This document shows, one piece after another, positions 1 to 12,270 of a stretch of 64,000 nucleotides of DNA. The stretch lies in NCBI RefSeq assembly GCF_000321225.1, contig NW_004451649.1, forward strand, positions 355,343-419,342, read 5' to 3'. Each line of letters opens with the position of its first letter. Within the stretch, counting starts at the first letter, position 1. The position numbers and the translations under genes are program-made. Below the pieces are notes generated by a model. The model was not told the DNA's origin, ran no database searches, and worked only from the letters and a program-made list of their open reading frames with translations. This stretch comes from Odobenus rosmarus divergens (Eukaryota; Chordata; Mammalia; Carnivora; Odobenidae).

Positions 1-464
1 ATTCCTATGAAATTAAGAAGGTGTGAACAGCTCTTTAAGGTGTAAAGGTGATACAGACTCTGTTGGTTTATATGATACCACAGAATCTCATAAATTAAGA
101 AATCCACTTACAGCATTTTCATTGTAATAACCTTTTTAATACCTGGCAAAAATGTAGCACTATTTATATTGTGAAAATATAAAGTAATACAATCCTGGGA
201 GCAAGAGAAGATAACTAAGAAAAGAAAGTGTAAAATTTTCAGACTTTCGTATTATTAAAATTAAATCTCCTGCATGATAAAAGGTGAATCACTTTTCAAG
301 CAACTAGTAGTTTTTCTAAGATAGCACTTTGAGCATCCAATAGCATATGGCATGTGAGCGCCCTTATATAGCATCGGCATCCGGCACAGTTAACAAATCT
401 AGGAGCATTAGTAAAAATTTGCCTTGAGCCAATGTTGGTACCCACAATTCAATCAGATTTCTTT
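1..464. other. Unassigned AT-rich non-coding DNA
   Basis: No open frame of note, RNA gene or recognisable repeat is visible. The DNA is AT-rich and looks like ordinary intergenic or intronic mammalian sequence. Confidence 0.6.
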
Positions 465-595
465 AGGACTGTGGTTTTTAACCTTGGCGAATCATCAGAA
501 TCTGCACTGAAGCTCATTAAAAGACACAAATTCTACTGAATCAACATTTCCATCAATAGTTCTTAACGTTTGCATTTTACATGCTAATGTGCCAC
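465..595 (+). mobile_element. MER5A-like hAT-Charlie DNA transposon relic
   Basis: The stretch opens with a diverged hAT end (CTGTGGTTTTTAACCTTGG, compare CAGTGGTTCTCAACCTTGG). It continues with the typical MER5A order of an 'aatcatcagaatctg' block and a 'gaagctcattaaaa' block, and ends near 'tgctaatgtgcca'. MER5A is a short non-autonomous hAT element that cannot code. Family is assigned by memory of the consensus; the right boundary is approximate. Confidence 0.6.
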
Positions 596-2960
596 AGAGA
601 AAAACCAGTTTAGATTTTCTGTGGCCCTCAAAGGAAAATGTAAAATAAATCCAACTATGTGATCGCTAAAAAGGTGCACGGATCCCAATGTTTCATGTTT
701 TTCAAGCATACTTCCCAGAAACTTTTCGGTGCATGGATCTAAGGCATTATTATCTAAACATGTCAGCTATCAATTTACAAATTAGCAAATCATGTTCATA
801 TGTTTTTACTCACATTAACTTAGGAGGATAAAGGGAAGACTAAGACAATTGTTTAAAACATTAAGCTCTGTATATTGGGGTCAAAACAAAATGTTCTGGT
901 CCTTTGAATACAGATTATTTGGGAATCTATATTCTCAGTAATATGATCATAAAATGTGTAAAGGACATGATTATGTGAACATGGTTATTTGGGTTAGTTG
1001 TCTTAGTTTATGTATTTCATCTTCAAAATATTTAATTAATTTTACACTTTCAACTAACATTTTAAAGAGTTCTTATTTAAAAGAAATGCAGAATTAACTT
1101 TAAATGAAAATTTCAGAAAGCACATAGAAACACAATTGTGCACATGATTGATTCAAAATATACTTTTACCACAAAAGGAACTTAGTATTGATGAAGTTCC
1201 ATGACTACACAGAGTGATTAAAGAAGAACAGTTTTATGGAATGCAAGCTTCTTCTCTAGACCTGTTTCTGTTCAGATATTTCATAGAGAATTTGGCAAAT
1301 TTGAGCACTGGACTTTTCATCTCTATTCCCATATTAGCACTATTTAAACTTTTATAGACAATAAAGCAGTAGACTGTATAAAAATAAGCAGCAATAAAAC
1401 TGTCCAAATAACTTTTCCTCTATTCATATTTATTATCCTTTGTTTTTCCAAGTAGTCCCTGGAGAGACAGACTGTAAATCAAAAAGACCTAAATTATTAA
1501 AGTACTACAAAAAGCTATTAGGACGTAGGTAGATTTAAAAACTAGAATATTAAAGTTTTAAGCATAAAATCCATGAAGAACAGTCAAAGAAACAAAAAGT
1601 CAGAATGGGTTTCAGATTCCATCCCGTTTAGTTTATTCTCCCCCTGCCTCCAGGACCAACTGAACTCAAGGCTAATTATAACACGGGCAAAAAGACTAGT
1701 CATGTCACTGAGTGAAAAGAAAAGAAAAAGAAAATATGGTTTTGAGTTCAACTTCCAGGGTGAATAGCAGGTTAGAAAATTTCCCCATAGAAGAACACGT
1801 TCCACAGTAAGGCATGACATCGTGGAAAGGTTGTCAATGTTCTTTGGAAATGTTGAAAATCCAGGATTGCTTCTCCTATGTGTAGTTATTAAGGGAAAAA
1901 AAAAATGGATAGTACTGGGCTGGCATCCTATTGGTTTTAATTCACATTAAGGTTTAAATGATTGATCAAATTATTTGATGACCTTTTGAATTTCATCCAG
2001 CTCTTAATATACTCCAAATATATCATCTTCATTGCCTTAGTTGTCATCTAAATAAAATAATAAGGTTGGAAGAGATGACCGGCATAGGTTGTTCTTTCTC
2101 AGATTTGAATTCTGTTATTCCCTTTGCAATGGTAGTATCTCTTTTCTAGACTGTATAATAGCATTAGTGCTAGTATTTCCAGATTGTTTGTTTGTCTGGT
2201 GCTCTAGGAAGTAACACACTGGGTATCACCAAAATTGTGAGCAGCAAGCAGCTCAGACTTATTATTGTTGATGATTTATAGTCATTACAATAACCTAGAA
2301 ATGGACTAGTGACTAGCTTATCTCTTTAATGACTAGAAAACATTTCTATGGTCCACTTTGTAATTAATTATTATAAATATATCACATCTAAACATCTTTG
2401 ATTCCCCAAATAGATTGAACCTCCCTTTTTTTGCGCGGGGGGGGGGCGGATATTTCTAAAAGAACTCCTACTGCTATGTGCAAATGTCATATATGTAATT
2501 TAGTAAGTATATAAGAGTAAGAAGTAGACACAGTCACCAAGCCAGCCAAAGGCTTGAGCTGACAGTGTGCTTGGATGAAAATGCTGGAATAGGAATGTAA
2601 AGGAGAATCCCCTGCTTATTAGGCTGAAGCCACGCATCTTCTGGGTTATAGCAGAGGTCTCCATGGCAGCCAAATCCATACATCTGATACCACTTCCATG
2701 GGCAGAGATGAACTGTGTTCTGGCAAGCTGACCTCTGGCATTGAGATAGGACAAGGTGTGTCTCCAAGGTAATGCTTAGAGATCAGTAACCTCAGCCTTC
2801 CTGACTCTCCTCGCCTTCGTGTTTGTGTGGGTTCCATAAACATCTGTAAATGTTCCAACTCCCGTTCCTCGGTCATGGCACAGCTTTATCTCAGGGCCAG
2901 TTCTCCACCAAAGGGAAGTTGTGTGTACCTATACTGTGCAGGGAGAAAGACTGGAAAGTG
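596..2960. other. Unassigned non-coding DNA with a GC-richer patch at 2520-2950
   Basis: Up to about 2.4 kb this is AT-rich with only chance-length frames. A T-run followed by a long G-run (GCGCGGGGGGGGGGCGG) lies near 2430-2450. From about 2520 to 2950 the DNA becomes less AT-rich and resembles no repeat I know. It carries three overlapping minus-strand frames of 76-84 codons, none with a recognisable domain, so I do not call a gene. Confidence 0.55.
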
Positions 2961-2964
2961 GAAA

Positions 2965-3185
2965 GCATATATGCTTTAGAATCTAAATCCTTATTTTGAC
3001 ATTTGATAGCTATATGACCTTAGCTTAGAAGTTAAATTCTGAGTCTGCTCTTTCAAGTCTATAAGGTATGAAAAAATAATACTTTGTTAAGTTGTTATAA
3101 GAATTAGACATGTCTGTAAAGAAACTTCCACAATGTCGTTATTCAGGTAGCTGCTAAACCATTATTATTTTAATATTAATTATTC
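2965..3185 (+). repeat. MIR SINE
   Basis: A diverged MIR in forward orientation. Its core 'agctatatgaccttagcttagaagtta' corresponds to the MIR core 'agctgtgtgaccttgggcaagtta'. It is followed by the 'tctataaggtatgaaaaaataata' and 'gttgttataagaattaga' blocks of the 3' half. MIRs are extinct tRNA-derived SINEs mobilised by L2 and are inert here. This is the first of four in about 1.3 kb. Confidence 0.75.
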
Positions 3186-3339
3186 TTCCTTTTGTGGGCA
3201 GTGGTCAAGGAATATTCACATCAATAAATTTTTCCTACTTGTCCTTTTTTACATTTATTTAATGAGGCAAATCTTTTAATTGACTCGTAAAGATTATTTG
3301 AATGCAGATACTCATAGTTTATTTGCTATAAATGATACA

Positions 3340-3540
3340 TATATAATATTTATTGAGGCCCTAACGGGTTCGAGGCACTGTGCTCAAGAGTTTTACCTGC
3401 GTTATTCCTTTTTTTTTTTTTTCCATTTTACTATGAGAAACGGAGTCATAGGATAGGTAAGTAAAAATTTCCAAGGTCATAAGCTAGGAAAGAGCAGAGC
3501 CAGAACTTGAGAGCAAGTATGCTTTCAATCTTTCTACTAG
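3340..3540 (-). repeat. MIR SINE, reverse orientation
   Basis: The reverse-complement MIR signature is clear: 'tttattgaggccctaacgg...gaggcactgtgctcaag', then 'ccattttactatgagaaacggag', then 'aaggtcataagctaggaaagagcagagcc'. A T-run of about 14 at 3409-3422 has expanded inside the element. Confidence 0.8.
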
Positions 3541-3689
3541 AATGCCTCTCTCTGTGTCTGATATTAAGTCTTAATAATGAGAGTAAGAATGCAGAGAAGA
3601 GAGAATCTGAGCAAAGGCATAACTGATGAATTGGAGGATAAGAAGTGGAAGAGGTTATGGTTTACCTAATAAACCTATTAATCACTGTT

Positions 3690-3885
3690 ACTAGACGGGG
3701 CTCAAATCCTAACTTTTCACTTGCCAACTACGTGACTTCAAGCAAGTCCACTCACCTGCTCTCAACCTTTGGTATTCCCAGCTGTAAAATGAGGCTAATA
3801 ACAGTGCCTCTATTTTGGGATTCTTGTGAGGATTCAATGAGATAAAATAGGAGGCACACAGTAAGCATTCAAACAATATTGCAGA
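3690..3885 (+). repeat. MIR SINE
   Basis: A well-preserved forward MIR. It shows 'gggctcaaatcctaactt', 'actacgtgacttcaagcaag', 'tgtaaaatgaggctaataa', 'cttgtgaggattcaatgaga' and the tail 'ggcacacagtaagcattcaa', all in consensus order. A 66-codon frame crossing it (3645-3845) is incidental. Confidence 0.85.
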
Positions 3886-4059
3886 TGTTTTGGGTCCAGA
3901 AAGAGGAAGTTTAAGGTGTAGAGGAAAAAATTTCATCTATACATCACAGTTGTACTTGTAACAGCTTGGTAATAAGGCTTTGCATTAAGTGCCCCCACCA
4001 CAGCAGCCAACATTCATTTATATAGCAAGCAGAATGAATATGTTACACTAAATATACCA

Positions 4060-4225
4060 TTTATTAAACATCTATCCTAGCCCGGAGAATTTGCTAGGCA
4101 CTGTGCATACAACCCCTGTGATCCTCACATTAAATTAGTAAGTTAACTAGTATTGTGCCCATTTTACTGATGGATGTAAAGGGAAAGCCACACATCCAGA
4201 ATTACACACACACACTTGGTAGATG
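4060..4225 (-). repeat. MIR SINE, reverse orientation
   Basis: A reverse MIR: 'tttattaaacatctatcctag', 'ctaggcactgtgcatacaa', 'gtgatcctcacattaaat' and 'cccattttactgatggatg', followed by a degraded core. A CAN-SINE later inserted at its right end; the copied target sequence is the last few bases of this MIR or its flank. Confidence 0.75.
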
Positions 4226-4240
4226 ACCAAAACACTAATG

Positions 4241-4428
4241 TGTTTCTTTTCTTCTTTTTTTAAAGATTTTATTTATTTGAGAAAGAGAGAGAGCACGAGC
4301 CAGGGGAGGGGCAGAGAGACAGACTCCCCATTGAACAGGGAGCCCAACTCGGGACTGAATCCCAGGACCCTGGGATCATGATCTGAGCCAAAGGCAGACG
4401 CTTAACCAAATGAGCCACCCAGGCGCCC
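4241..4428 (-). mobile_element. CAN-SINE, reverse orientation, intact TSD
   Basis: A tRNA-derived carnivore SINE on the minus strand. On the plus strand it starts with a T-rich tail ('ttttttaaagattttatttatttgag') and ends with the reverse-complemented head 'gagccacccaggcgccc'. A perfect 15-bp target-site duplication ACCAAAACACTAATG flanks it (4226-4240 and 4429-4443), which fixes the boundaries and shows L1-type target-primed insertion. Confidence 0.95.
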
Positions 4429-4443
4429 ACCAAAACACTAATG

Positions 4444-6449
4444 CATTTTAGAAAGAGACCGAGGACTTATTCTACCATGTACATTTCTTTTTCACAATAC
4501 TATTTCCATCTTATTAAAATTGCGTTTTTACATTAGACACTGAACAATTTAGCAACAGAAGGATCTCACAAGTCTTACATCATTGGTGGTATTAGAGAAG
4601 TGACCAAGATTTTTCCATGTCTTGACTTTGGAAGGCTTATATTTTGTTTGTGTTTGTCTGTTTGTTTCCTTGTTTATGTTTATATTTTTCCTGATATTTG
4701 GAGTGAATTAGAAGGTTCCTGACATGACTTGAATATCCAAATTTCTCGTTGCTCTCAAGCATCATGTATAGATTGTAATGTTTCTAATAATTTTTAAATA
4801 TTTCTAATAGTCATCCAATAATGATTGAGAGAGAACCTGTCCATGGCAAATTGATCTAAGTTAAATCTCTCTGGAATATATATGAGGTACAGTGTCTTGT
4901 ACATTGGTCTTATAGATATGTCTCATATTAATGAAATTTCTAATATCATTATATGTAACCATGTGTTCCAGGAACCATCTACAACTCTTTAATTTAACCT
5001 GAAGTCATGCTAATAATATATATTAACATGGTAACATATTGTGGAAGTCTCACAATGATCTAATTAATGTCTCCTTTTAGGAAATTTACATGAATGTAAC
5101 ATAACATGAATATGCCTAAGATCAATAGTTATTGTTTATCATATGATGTGAGTCATATATTTGAACAACAAAATAACTGATATTCTGGTTAAATATCCAT
5201 GGTTAAGACAATGATTCAAACTTTTTATATGTTTCCTAGAAGTGTCTTACAATTTCTTCTTTCTTGTTCTACTAGCTTCCAGTGAAGGTTAAATCTTGAA
5301 TATTTCAATTTTTAAAATTGAGGAGGGTCTACTGTTATATGCAAGTTTTCATCAGGTTTGTACTGTTTGCCAGCAAACCATCATAAATATTATAATTTCA
5401 TCAATGATTGATGGATACTGTCAGCCAACTATGCGACATTCTCTCTTGTTATGTACGTTATCTTTTTTACAACAAAGTTTGTGTTTTAGAATGCTGTTTC
5501 AATGGTTTACATTTTTTAAGACTTGATATTTCTCTTTTAATCATTTTTAAAAGTTAATTCAGTGACAGCTGCATAACTGCGTGATCAGTCTCAATTTTAT
5601 TCTATGCAGCATGGATAGCTTTTCATTAATTTATGTTTTAATCTAGGTAATGTGTGTCTTGATACTACAGCATTTGGCGACTTACACATTCATTAAATAA
5701 AGACTTGAGGCGAGTGAAAGACATTTCTTTAACTGTTTGTAAGGTGGAGCTATCAACTGGTTCAATGAGCTTTGAAAAGTAGTGAAAATTGCAGAATTCA
5801 ATAAGGTGGCTAGGAAATTTGACCTTACCTACTGCAGATTTCAGAATCAATACATAAACATGTTAATATAGAAAACAATGTTAAAGTATTCCTTCTGGAG
5901 AATAATGAAGCTTTAAAATTTAATGACTAATTGAAATACCAGGCCCCTTTTGTGTGACTGTGGCTTTTCTCATTATACTAAACCAGAAATTGGACCGGAC
6001 TGCAAAGCACACTGAAGGTCTTTCAGAGACTGATCTTTGTTGCAAGAGACTCTCTAAGCTCCAGTAAATTGTTCCAATAACCTAATTTTATTATTTTAGA
6101 GAATTTGATGTACTCTGTCTCTAAGTACCCAAGAGCCACAAAACCCGAGACAGTGCATTTGCTGAATCATATATCAAACCGAGAATGATTTGTTAAAAAT
6201 AATTCTTTTGAAGAATATATTCAGCTTCAGTTGTATATCCTCGGCTGGCCACATGCTGGTTTTTCTCTCTTGATTTCTACCCTTTTAGCTTTCCCTTTAT
6301 GTCTTCTTCCTGGTTATAAAGAAAGTATTCCAGCCTCTGATAATGACTTATAAGCTTTATTACAAATTATTGGGGGGCTTTGGAGATTTAACAAAGAGGA
6401 CTGTTTTTTCTTAAGCTGTGTTAGCACCAATCATATCAGAAGGGCTTTG
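4444..6449. other. Unassigned AT-rich non-coding DNA
   Basis: No recognisable gene or repeat. A T/G-rich low-complexity stretch (TTTG-like) lies at about 4639-4682. Frames up to 76 codons show no domains. Confidence 0.55.
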
Positions 6450-6479
6450 TGTCTGTGTGTCTGTGTGTGTGTGTGTTTG
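6450..6479. repeat. (TG)n microsatellite, interrupted
   Basis: A run of TG/TCTG units (tgtgtctgtgtgtctgtgtg and onward) of about 30 bp, ending in 'gtttgc'. It is likely to vary in length between individuals. Confidence 0.8.
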
Positions 6480-7494
6480 CTAGTTGTAGAATTTTTGAAG
6501 CAGACCATTTTTTCTTTGAAAAATCACTGTATCATTAATTTTTAAGAATATAATTATAGTGAGTGTTATAAGAGTACCTTGCAAATCTCTCCAAAGGGAC
6601 AAGATAAAGCCAACATAGTTCAAAAGTTCAGAATTCAAAGCTTCAAAGTGTAAGCCTGGAAGAAAGGAAATTCCTCTGGGACCACTATCATTTTCTTACA
6701 TTTCCACCAATGCTTTGCTGGTTTGTTCTGAAGAACCATTCTTCATAGACCCCTCATTTACAATTTCTGCTGTGACTGACCACAGTCACTTGAAACTTGG
6801 GTTAAAAGACAACGTATTTATCCACGTTGTCATTTTGCTTCTCTGTGGTCAGGGAATTCATCACTTTCTCAAGGGCCTAACTCTACCATTTCCTTTACTT
6901 TCGGGAGAGGAGATTTTAAGAAAATGCCACTGTGTGACCACAACTTACTCTTTAAAAAGAAACATAATATATCATTTAAAGAGAGAAAATTACCAGGAGA
7001 TAAATTTAGCCAGAATTCAGTTATTTAATTCATATTTGAGAGGTGACCTCACATTGTAGCCAAATGAGGACTAGACGTACCCTTCTAAGCATGGTGTAAA
7101 ACTAATGTCTTCAAATGAAGGAGCCTTGTGGCCTGGCTGGGTGACAAGCATTTGGTCGGCTTCCATTTTCACCAGCTTAAATCTACAAGCTGGAAAAGAG
7201 TTAAATGCAAAGTGACAGAGGAGTCTTTCCAGGAAACAAAACTGGTGGGATGCATGAGGACTGATGCCCGGCTCAGGCAGTGAATCAAAGTAGTGAATCC
7301 CGTGTCAGCATCGCAAATGGCTCAGTTAGAATACTTAATAAACCAGTAACATTTCACTAAAATAGACAAAGGGCAAATGAGTATTTAGGATGTGATAGTT
7401 TCTAAAGAAGAAATTCATTTCATATTAATACCTCATGTGTTAGTTTCTTTAGATTTAACTATTTTTGTTGAGTCTCTTCCATTAGTCACATAAT
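6480..7494. other. Unassigned non-coding DNA
   Basis: This includes a 114-codon open frame on the plus strand at 6715-7059. Its product has no recognisable motif, domain or signal peptide, and no splice context. The patch 7060-7330 is less AT-rich, and I recognise no repeat family in it. Confidence 0.5.
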
Positions 7495-7690
7495 ATCACA
7501 TATATCATCTTGTTACTTTTCACAGCAAGTTTATGAAATCTATGTGATTGTTATTCCCATTGTATGGACAAGAAAAACGGAGTCAGAAAAGAATTAGGGA
7601 ACTTTGGCTAACATTACATATTTAATGCATGGATGACCCAGAATTCAAGTTCTCAATCCAGGTTTTTCCCATTGCACTATGAACTTTTGC
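7495..7690 (-). repeat. MIR SINE, reverse orientation
   Basis: Reverse MIR landmarks occur in order: 'tattcccattgtatggacaag', 'aaaacggagtcagaaaa', 'gaactttggctaacattac', 'gacccagaattcaagt' and 'ccattgcactatgaac'. It is moderately diverged. Confidence 0.7.
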
Positions 7691-10600
7691 CTTTGAGATT
7701 CATGTATTAATTAATGTATATTCACTTATTATATATAGTTATTATAGTAATCAAAAACTCAAGAAAAACTATATCAAGGAATATCTTTTTTATATCTTTA
7801 AAATAATGACAAAAGCCTTTCCTTCCTTCCAAATTTAATCTTCTATGATTAATGGTCCATCATTTCTCTCAGATATCTCTACCTGTCAAACTATAATTGG
7901 CATTAGTGTTTTGCATCCTTTAATATGGAGATGATTGTAATAGGATTAAAAGTCCTCCTGTAGGAGAAAGATATCCTAAATATTACAGAATTTAAAATAT
8001 ATTGAAAATTGAAATATATTGCATTTGAAAAAGGTCCAATTACCTAACATCCATGTAAACTGAACTTATATACCTAGGTTTACTATCAATTTGGGCACAG
8101 TTGAATTAACATAAGTGAGATTTTATATGTGGGATGCATTAAAAAATGAAGGATAAACACGTATATTTGGCAGGAATAAACATCTCAATTTTTCCTATAA
8201 AAAATGAGCAAAATAAAAAGCTGCTCACTGGGAATGTATCAATTTGACTTTAGTTGTCAAAAGAACATTTCTTTACCTGTGTTACTTGCTTTAGATAGAC
8301 AGACACATGGTAGTTTAGAGAGCTTAAAGGAAAACTGTAACACGTACAATTTTGCATGCAGTTGATAGTTCAAAAGAACTCTATTTTGGAGGCAAATTTT
8401 TGAACAAAGCTAAGAGATGCCAGATTCAGCGTAGAACCTATAAATTTGATTCAACTCACCAAATGGTGTTGAACTGGGCCCTCAGCAATTGGTAAGTGTG
8501 CAGCAAAGGAAGTTCATGTGGTAGGCAGCGTAGAGGTAAGCAGGATCTAACCTGGCAATTCAATCACAAGGCTGATTAAACCACTTCAAATTACACACTT
8601 ACTCAACTTCATTTTGATCGTATCTAAATGCAAACTCTGACAACTTCACTGGTTAGCATTTGATACTTACTTTTCCCAAATACCTTAATGGAGACTATAT
8701 GTTTCTCCTTTCCTTTTCTCCTTTCTCCTTTAGCTCAAGAGCCCCCTGAGAATCATGGCTAACACATTAACAAATTCTTTAAAGGAAGTTGCTGCTGGAA
8801 CTCTTTCTTACCCGGTGATCTGTAAAACAAAAATTCGACAAGTTTCCAGTCTTCACAGAAATCTCACCTGCTAGGTTGGGCCCCATCCCTACAAAGCATT
8901 TTATGTTCAGGAATGAATCACATTTCACTACCTGCCATTCAAGAAAAATATTTATGGGAATAGATTTCCTTTGTGGAAATCAGTTGTTTAAAAAAGATTA
9001 AGATCTCTTCATTAACCTGGAAAGGTTAATGTTTATTTGTTGCTGATTTTTTTCTAAGGATCTTTGAATATATAGAACAGTGCTAATTGTATTTCATTTT
9101 TTCTAAGTTACATTTTATGAATAGGAAAGAGCACAACTGAGTCTTTCTCTGTTCACATTCATGGACATATGTCCATATATGCATGCATATATATTATATA
9201 TTATATATATATAATGTATGTAAATATAAGTGACATTTCTTATATTAAGGATGACTAACAGCAAAATAACATTATCAGGTGCTAACAAGTCAAATAAGGA
9301 AACTCATTGTTCTTTTTTCTTTTTTTCTTTTTTTTTACTTTTTCTTATCCTTAAAATTTTTAAAGAGCTAATTAGTTATTTAATATAGAAGTTGTGTTTA
9401 TATTTCACAAGTTATGGAAAAAATATTCAGCTGACATAACCTTGGCCTGTGGTACTGAGAGGCCTCTGTGAACAGTATTTATTTGCCTCCTCTTACAACA
9501 AGATAAGCTGAGACCCAAGTTCAGCTGTGTCAAAGCCTAAAATTTGTATCTTTTCAAGTTTGGGCTTCCTTTTCCCCTTTATTTTTCCATTTGTACCTAA
9601 ACCCTGCCCTGTCCTAGTGCCAAAATCTTAGATCAAACCCCAGAAACTCAATGGGCAATATGCTTCAGTAGTCTGCTGAAAATTAGTACTTTATCTATTA
9701 CCTACTTCAGGTGATTATCTATAAAATTTTTGCCTCATCTCTCACCCTGAGAGAGGCAAAGAAGCACTAAAAATTGTTTTGAAAAAGAAATCATAACAGA
9801 ATTCAAGTCAGTATACAAAATGTTATATTAACAAGAATACCACAGAAATAATAAGTAAAATATTCACATTATTATTAAACATAATCATTAGTGGACAGCC
9901 CAAAGCCACAACCTCTATTGTAAAGGGAAAAAAAAATCACCATATCTTAAACCTTATTATCAATAATATTGTCTTCATGTATGGTGACCACCATATTTCA
10001 ATATATCGTGGACAGTTAACTAAAAACACAAGAGACATGGCATGACTTTTTCTGAACAATAGCTTTCAAATTTCAGTGTAATAGTGACCGTTTACAAAGT
10101 TCTAACTATGTTTGAGATCTGGTACTAGGAATTCAAATAGAAAGATGATAAAAAATTAATTAGACATTGTTCTACCCCAGCACTGTTATGAAAGGCTCCC
10201 AGTCTTGCTCAAAATGCAATAGACAATATCATCTTGTAAGGGGTTTTCACTCTATTTGACAAACTGCAGTTCTGAGTAAACTGGAGGGAAGGGATATGAC
10301 AAACCCAAGGAAAAGGAAGATTCCAAAATGATGAATTTAGGATTAGTTGTGGCAGTCTGAGAAGTTTTAAGTATCTCCATCTTATAACAGATAACATTTC
10401 ATAACACTTTTTCTAATTTTGATGATTCTGTTAACAAGTCACACTATTTCCATTTCTAAAAGGGTCTTTCTTGCATACATTAGCCTTTTAATATTCATAT
10501 AGCAAAAGGAAAATATTATCTAATATTTTATTTGAAAGAAACAGTTCACCCCAACATTAAAAAGACAAAAACTGTAATCAACTGCTTCTTTTGGTATACA

Positions 10601-10754
10601 TTAAAACTGGAGGCAAAGCTTTTGGACCTATTTCTTAAGCCTTTCACAACCTCTTTTCTTGTGGAAGTGGGGAGTAATTTTATTATTTGGGAGAAGGAAA
10701 AATGTTTGATGAACAGCTGTCCAGAAACTGTCATAATTAGGTAAAGTCGTATGA
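7691..10754. other. Unassigned AT-rich non-coding DNA
   Basis: An AT-alternating low-complexity run (TATATATTATATATTATATATATATAATG-like) lies at about 9165-9220, and a T-rich, C-interrupted tract at about 9310-9350. A weak L2/MIR-like patch near 10087-10200 is too diverged to call. No gene is seen. Confidence 0.5.
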
Positions 10755-10915
10755 ATTAACTAATTTGATCTTCACAAAATAGGTAGTGTTTTTAACCTGG
10801 GCTTACCCATGAAGAAAGTAGCTTGCCCAGGGTTGATTACCTAAGTAAGATGGTGGAAGCTGAGGGCATGTAATGAAGGTGATCTGGTCACTGAGCTCAT
10901 GTTTCTCATAAGCGT
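10755..10915 (-). repeat. Diverged MIR SINE, reverse orientation
   Basis: Pieces fit a reverse MIR: 'tttgatcttcacaaaataggtag', 'cccatgaagaaagtagcttg' and 'cttgcccagggttgattacc...agatggtggaagctgag'. It is strongly diverged, so family and edges are tentative. Confidence 0.5.
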
Positions 10916-11849
10916 AGTAATCTATATACTTATTTATTCTTCTCTACTCCAGGAACCCCCCTGATGGGAAATTTGACTTTTCTGACCTTTATTGTAAATT
11001 TCTGTTTCTAAATTCCTACAAGACCTGTTGCTTGAAAAGTGGCTTTTTCACTTAGTCTTTAAAACCATCTATTCTTAGAAATGTTTCTGGCCTCTCTCCC
11101 CCAGCTCTTGGTAGCCCTTCAAGGGCTTTGTGGGACAGTAATGGTTTGTTATAGTTGGCTAAATAATACCATTCAGAAAAGCAAAAATAGTACAGTGCTT
11201 AAAGGCAGCTAAGATACGTCTTCATTTTCCCATCTTCCATAATAGTCTATCCTCACTCTGTATGAGGATTCCTTTTTAGTTAAGAAAATGAAATGGACCC
11301 CCGTAATGTAGCAATAGTACTTTATGGAAAATAACAAGGTGCTTAGAATGCAGAAATGTTTTAATGTGAATTTGTATCTTATTATGTAACATATGGAAGA
11401 AACCAGTAACAAACACATGAAAAATACATTGTACTTTAGTGTGTTCTTGGGACTTTGCAACAATTCTCAGCACTGCTCTATATGGCGCTTCTGTGTACAG
11501 GTTGGGAATGGCTGATGTAGACCAATATTATTCCATCTCTTGTCTCAGTTTGACATTTCATATAACAGCAACAGTGATGTTAACATTGTTTCCTCTATTT
11601 TCCCCAAGATTTCTTTCTTGGTTTACTTTTGGCCTTACAAAAGCATCTCCTGACTTATATTATTTTTAAATTCTATCTTTAACTTTAACCACAGTCATTT
11701 TATCACTGTAGCTGTGAAAACATCAATGGTTTTTGAAATCAGAGCATATTTTTAAATTAAGTCAGTTTTCTTAACAGTTAAAAAAGAAAATGTTTCTAAA
11801 CTGTGCACCTCTAAAACTCTCTTTATGGACATGCTTTAAATTATATACA
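10916..11849. other. Unassigned non-coding DNA
   Basis: No recognisable repeat or gene is present. Overlapping frames of 65-84 codons on both strands have no domains. Confidence 0.5.
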
Positions 11850-12032
11850 GGGGCGCCCGGGTGGCTCAGTTGGTTGAGCATCCAGCTCTTGGTTTCGGCT
11901 CAGGTCATGACCTCAGAGTCATGGGATGGAGCCCTGGGTCAGGTTCTGTGCTCAGCGGGGAGTCTGCTTGAGGATTCTCTCCCTCTTCCTCTGCCCTTCC
12001 CTGCCCAAAATAAATGGATAAATCTTTTTTTT
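11850..12032 (+). mobile_element. CAN-SINE, older subfamily
   Basis: The head is 'ggggcgcccgggtggctcag', with the tRNA A-box-like 'tggctcagttgg'. The middle is the older form, 'tcatgacctcagagtcatgggatggagccc', and the tail is 'ccaaaataaatggataaatctt'. Flanks 'ttatatac' and 'tgatatac' look like a decayed TSD. A 107-codon frame crosses it and is not a gene. Confidence 0.85.
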
Positions 12033-12155
12033 AATGATATACATATATTGATTATGCAAATGAAGGCAGGATTTAACTGTGGTATAGATGCAACTAGAAC
12101 TCAAATATGCTAGATTAATGACAATGGAATAGACATTCCTAAAGTAGACAGCTAG

Positions 12156-12255
12156 GGGGGCATCTCGCTGACTCAGGTAGAGCATCAACTCTTTATTTCT
12201 TATTAAGATGGAACCCCATGTTGGTTGTAGAGATTAATTTAAAAAATAAATAAAT
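12156..12255 (+). mobile_element. Short CAN-SINE (about 100 bp form)
   Basis: This copy has the short form: a degraded tRNA-like head ('gggggcatctcgctgactcagg'), then 'ggaaccccatgttggttgtagag', then an A-rich (AAATA)n tail. The 15-bp flanks AAAGTAGACAGCTAG (12141-12155) and AAAGTGGGCAGATAG (12256-12270) match at 12 positions and are taken as a decayed TSD. Confidence 0.75.
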
Positions 12256-12270
12256 AAAGTGGGCAGATAG

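Noticed and set aside
6715..7059. 114-codon plus-strand open frame
   Set aside because: No recognisable domain, signal peptide or neighbouring exon; AT-rich codon content matches the surrounding non-coding DNA.
10087..10200. L2/MIR-like patch
   Set aside because: Only a few scattered words match; too diverged to separate from background.
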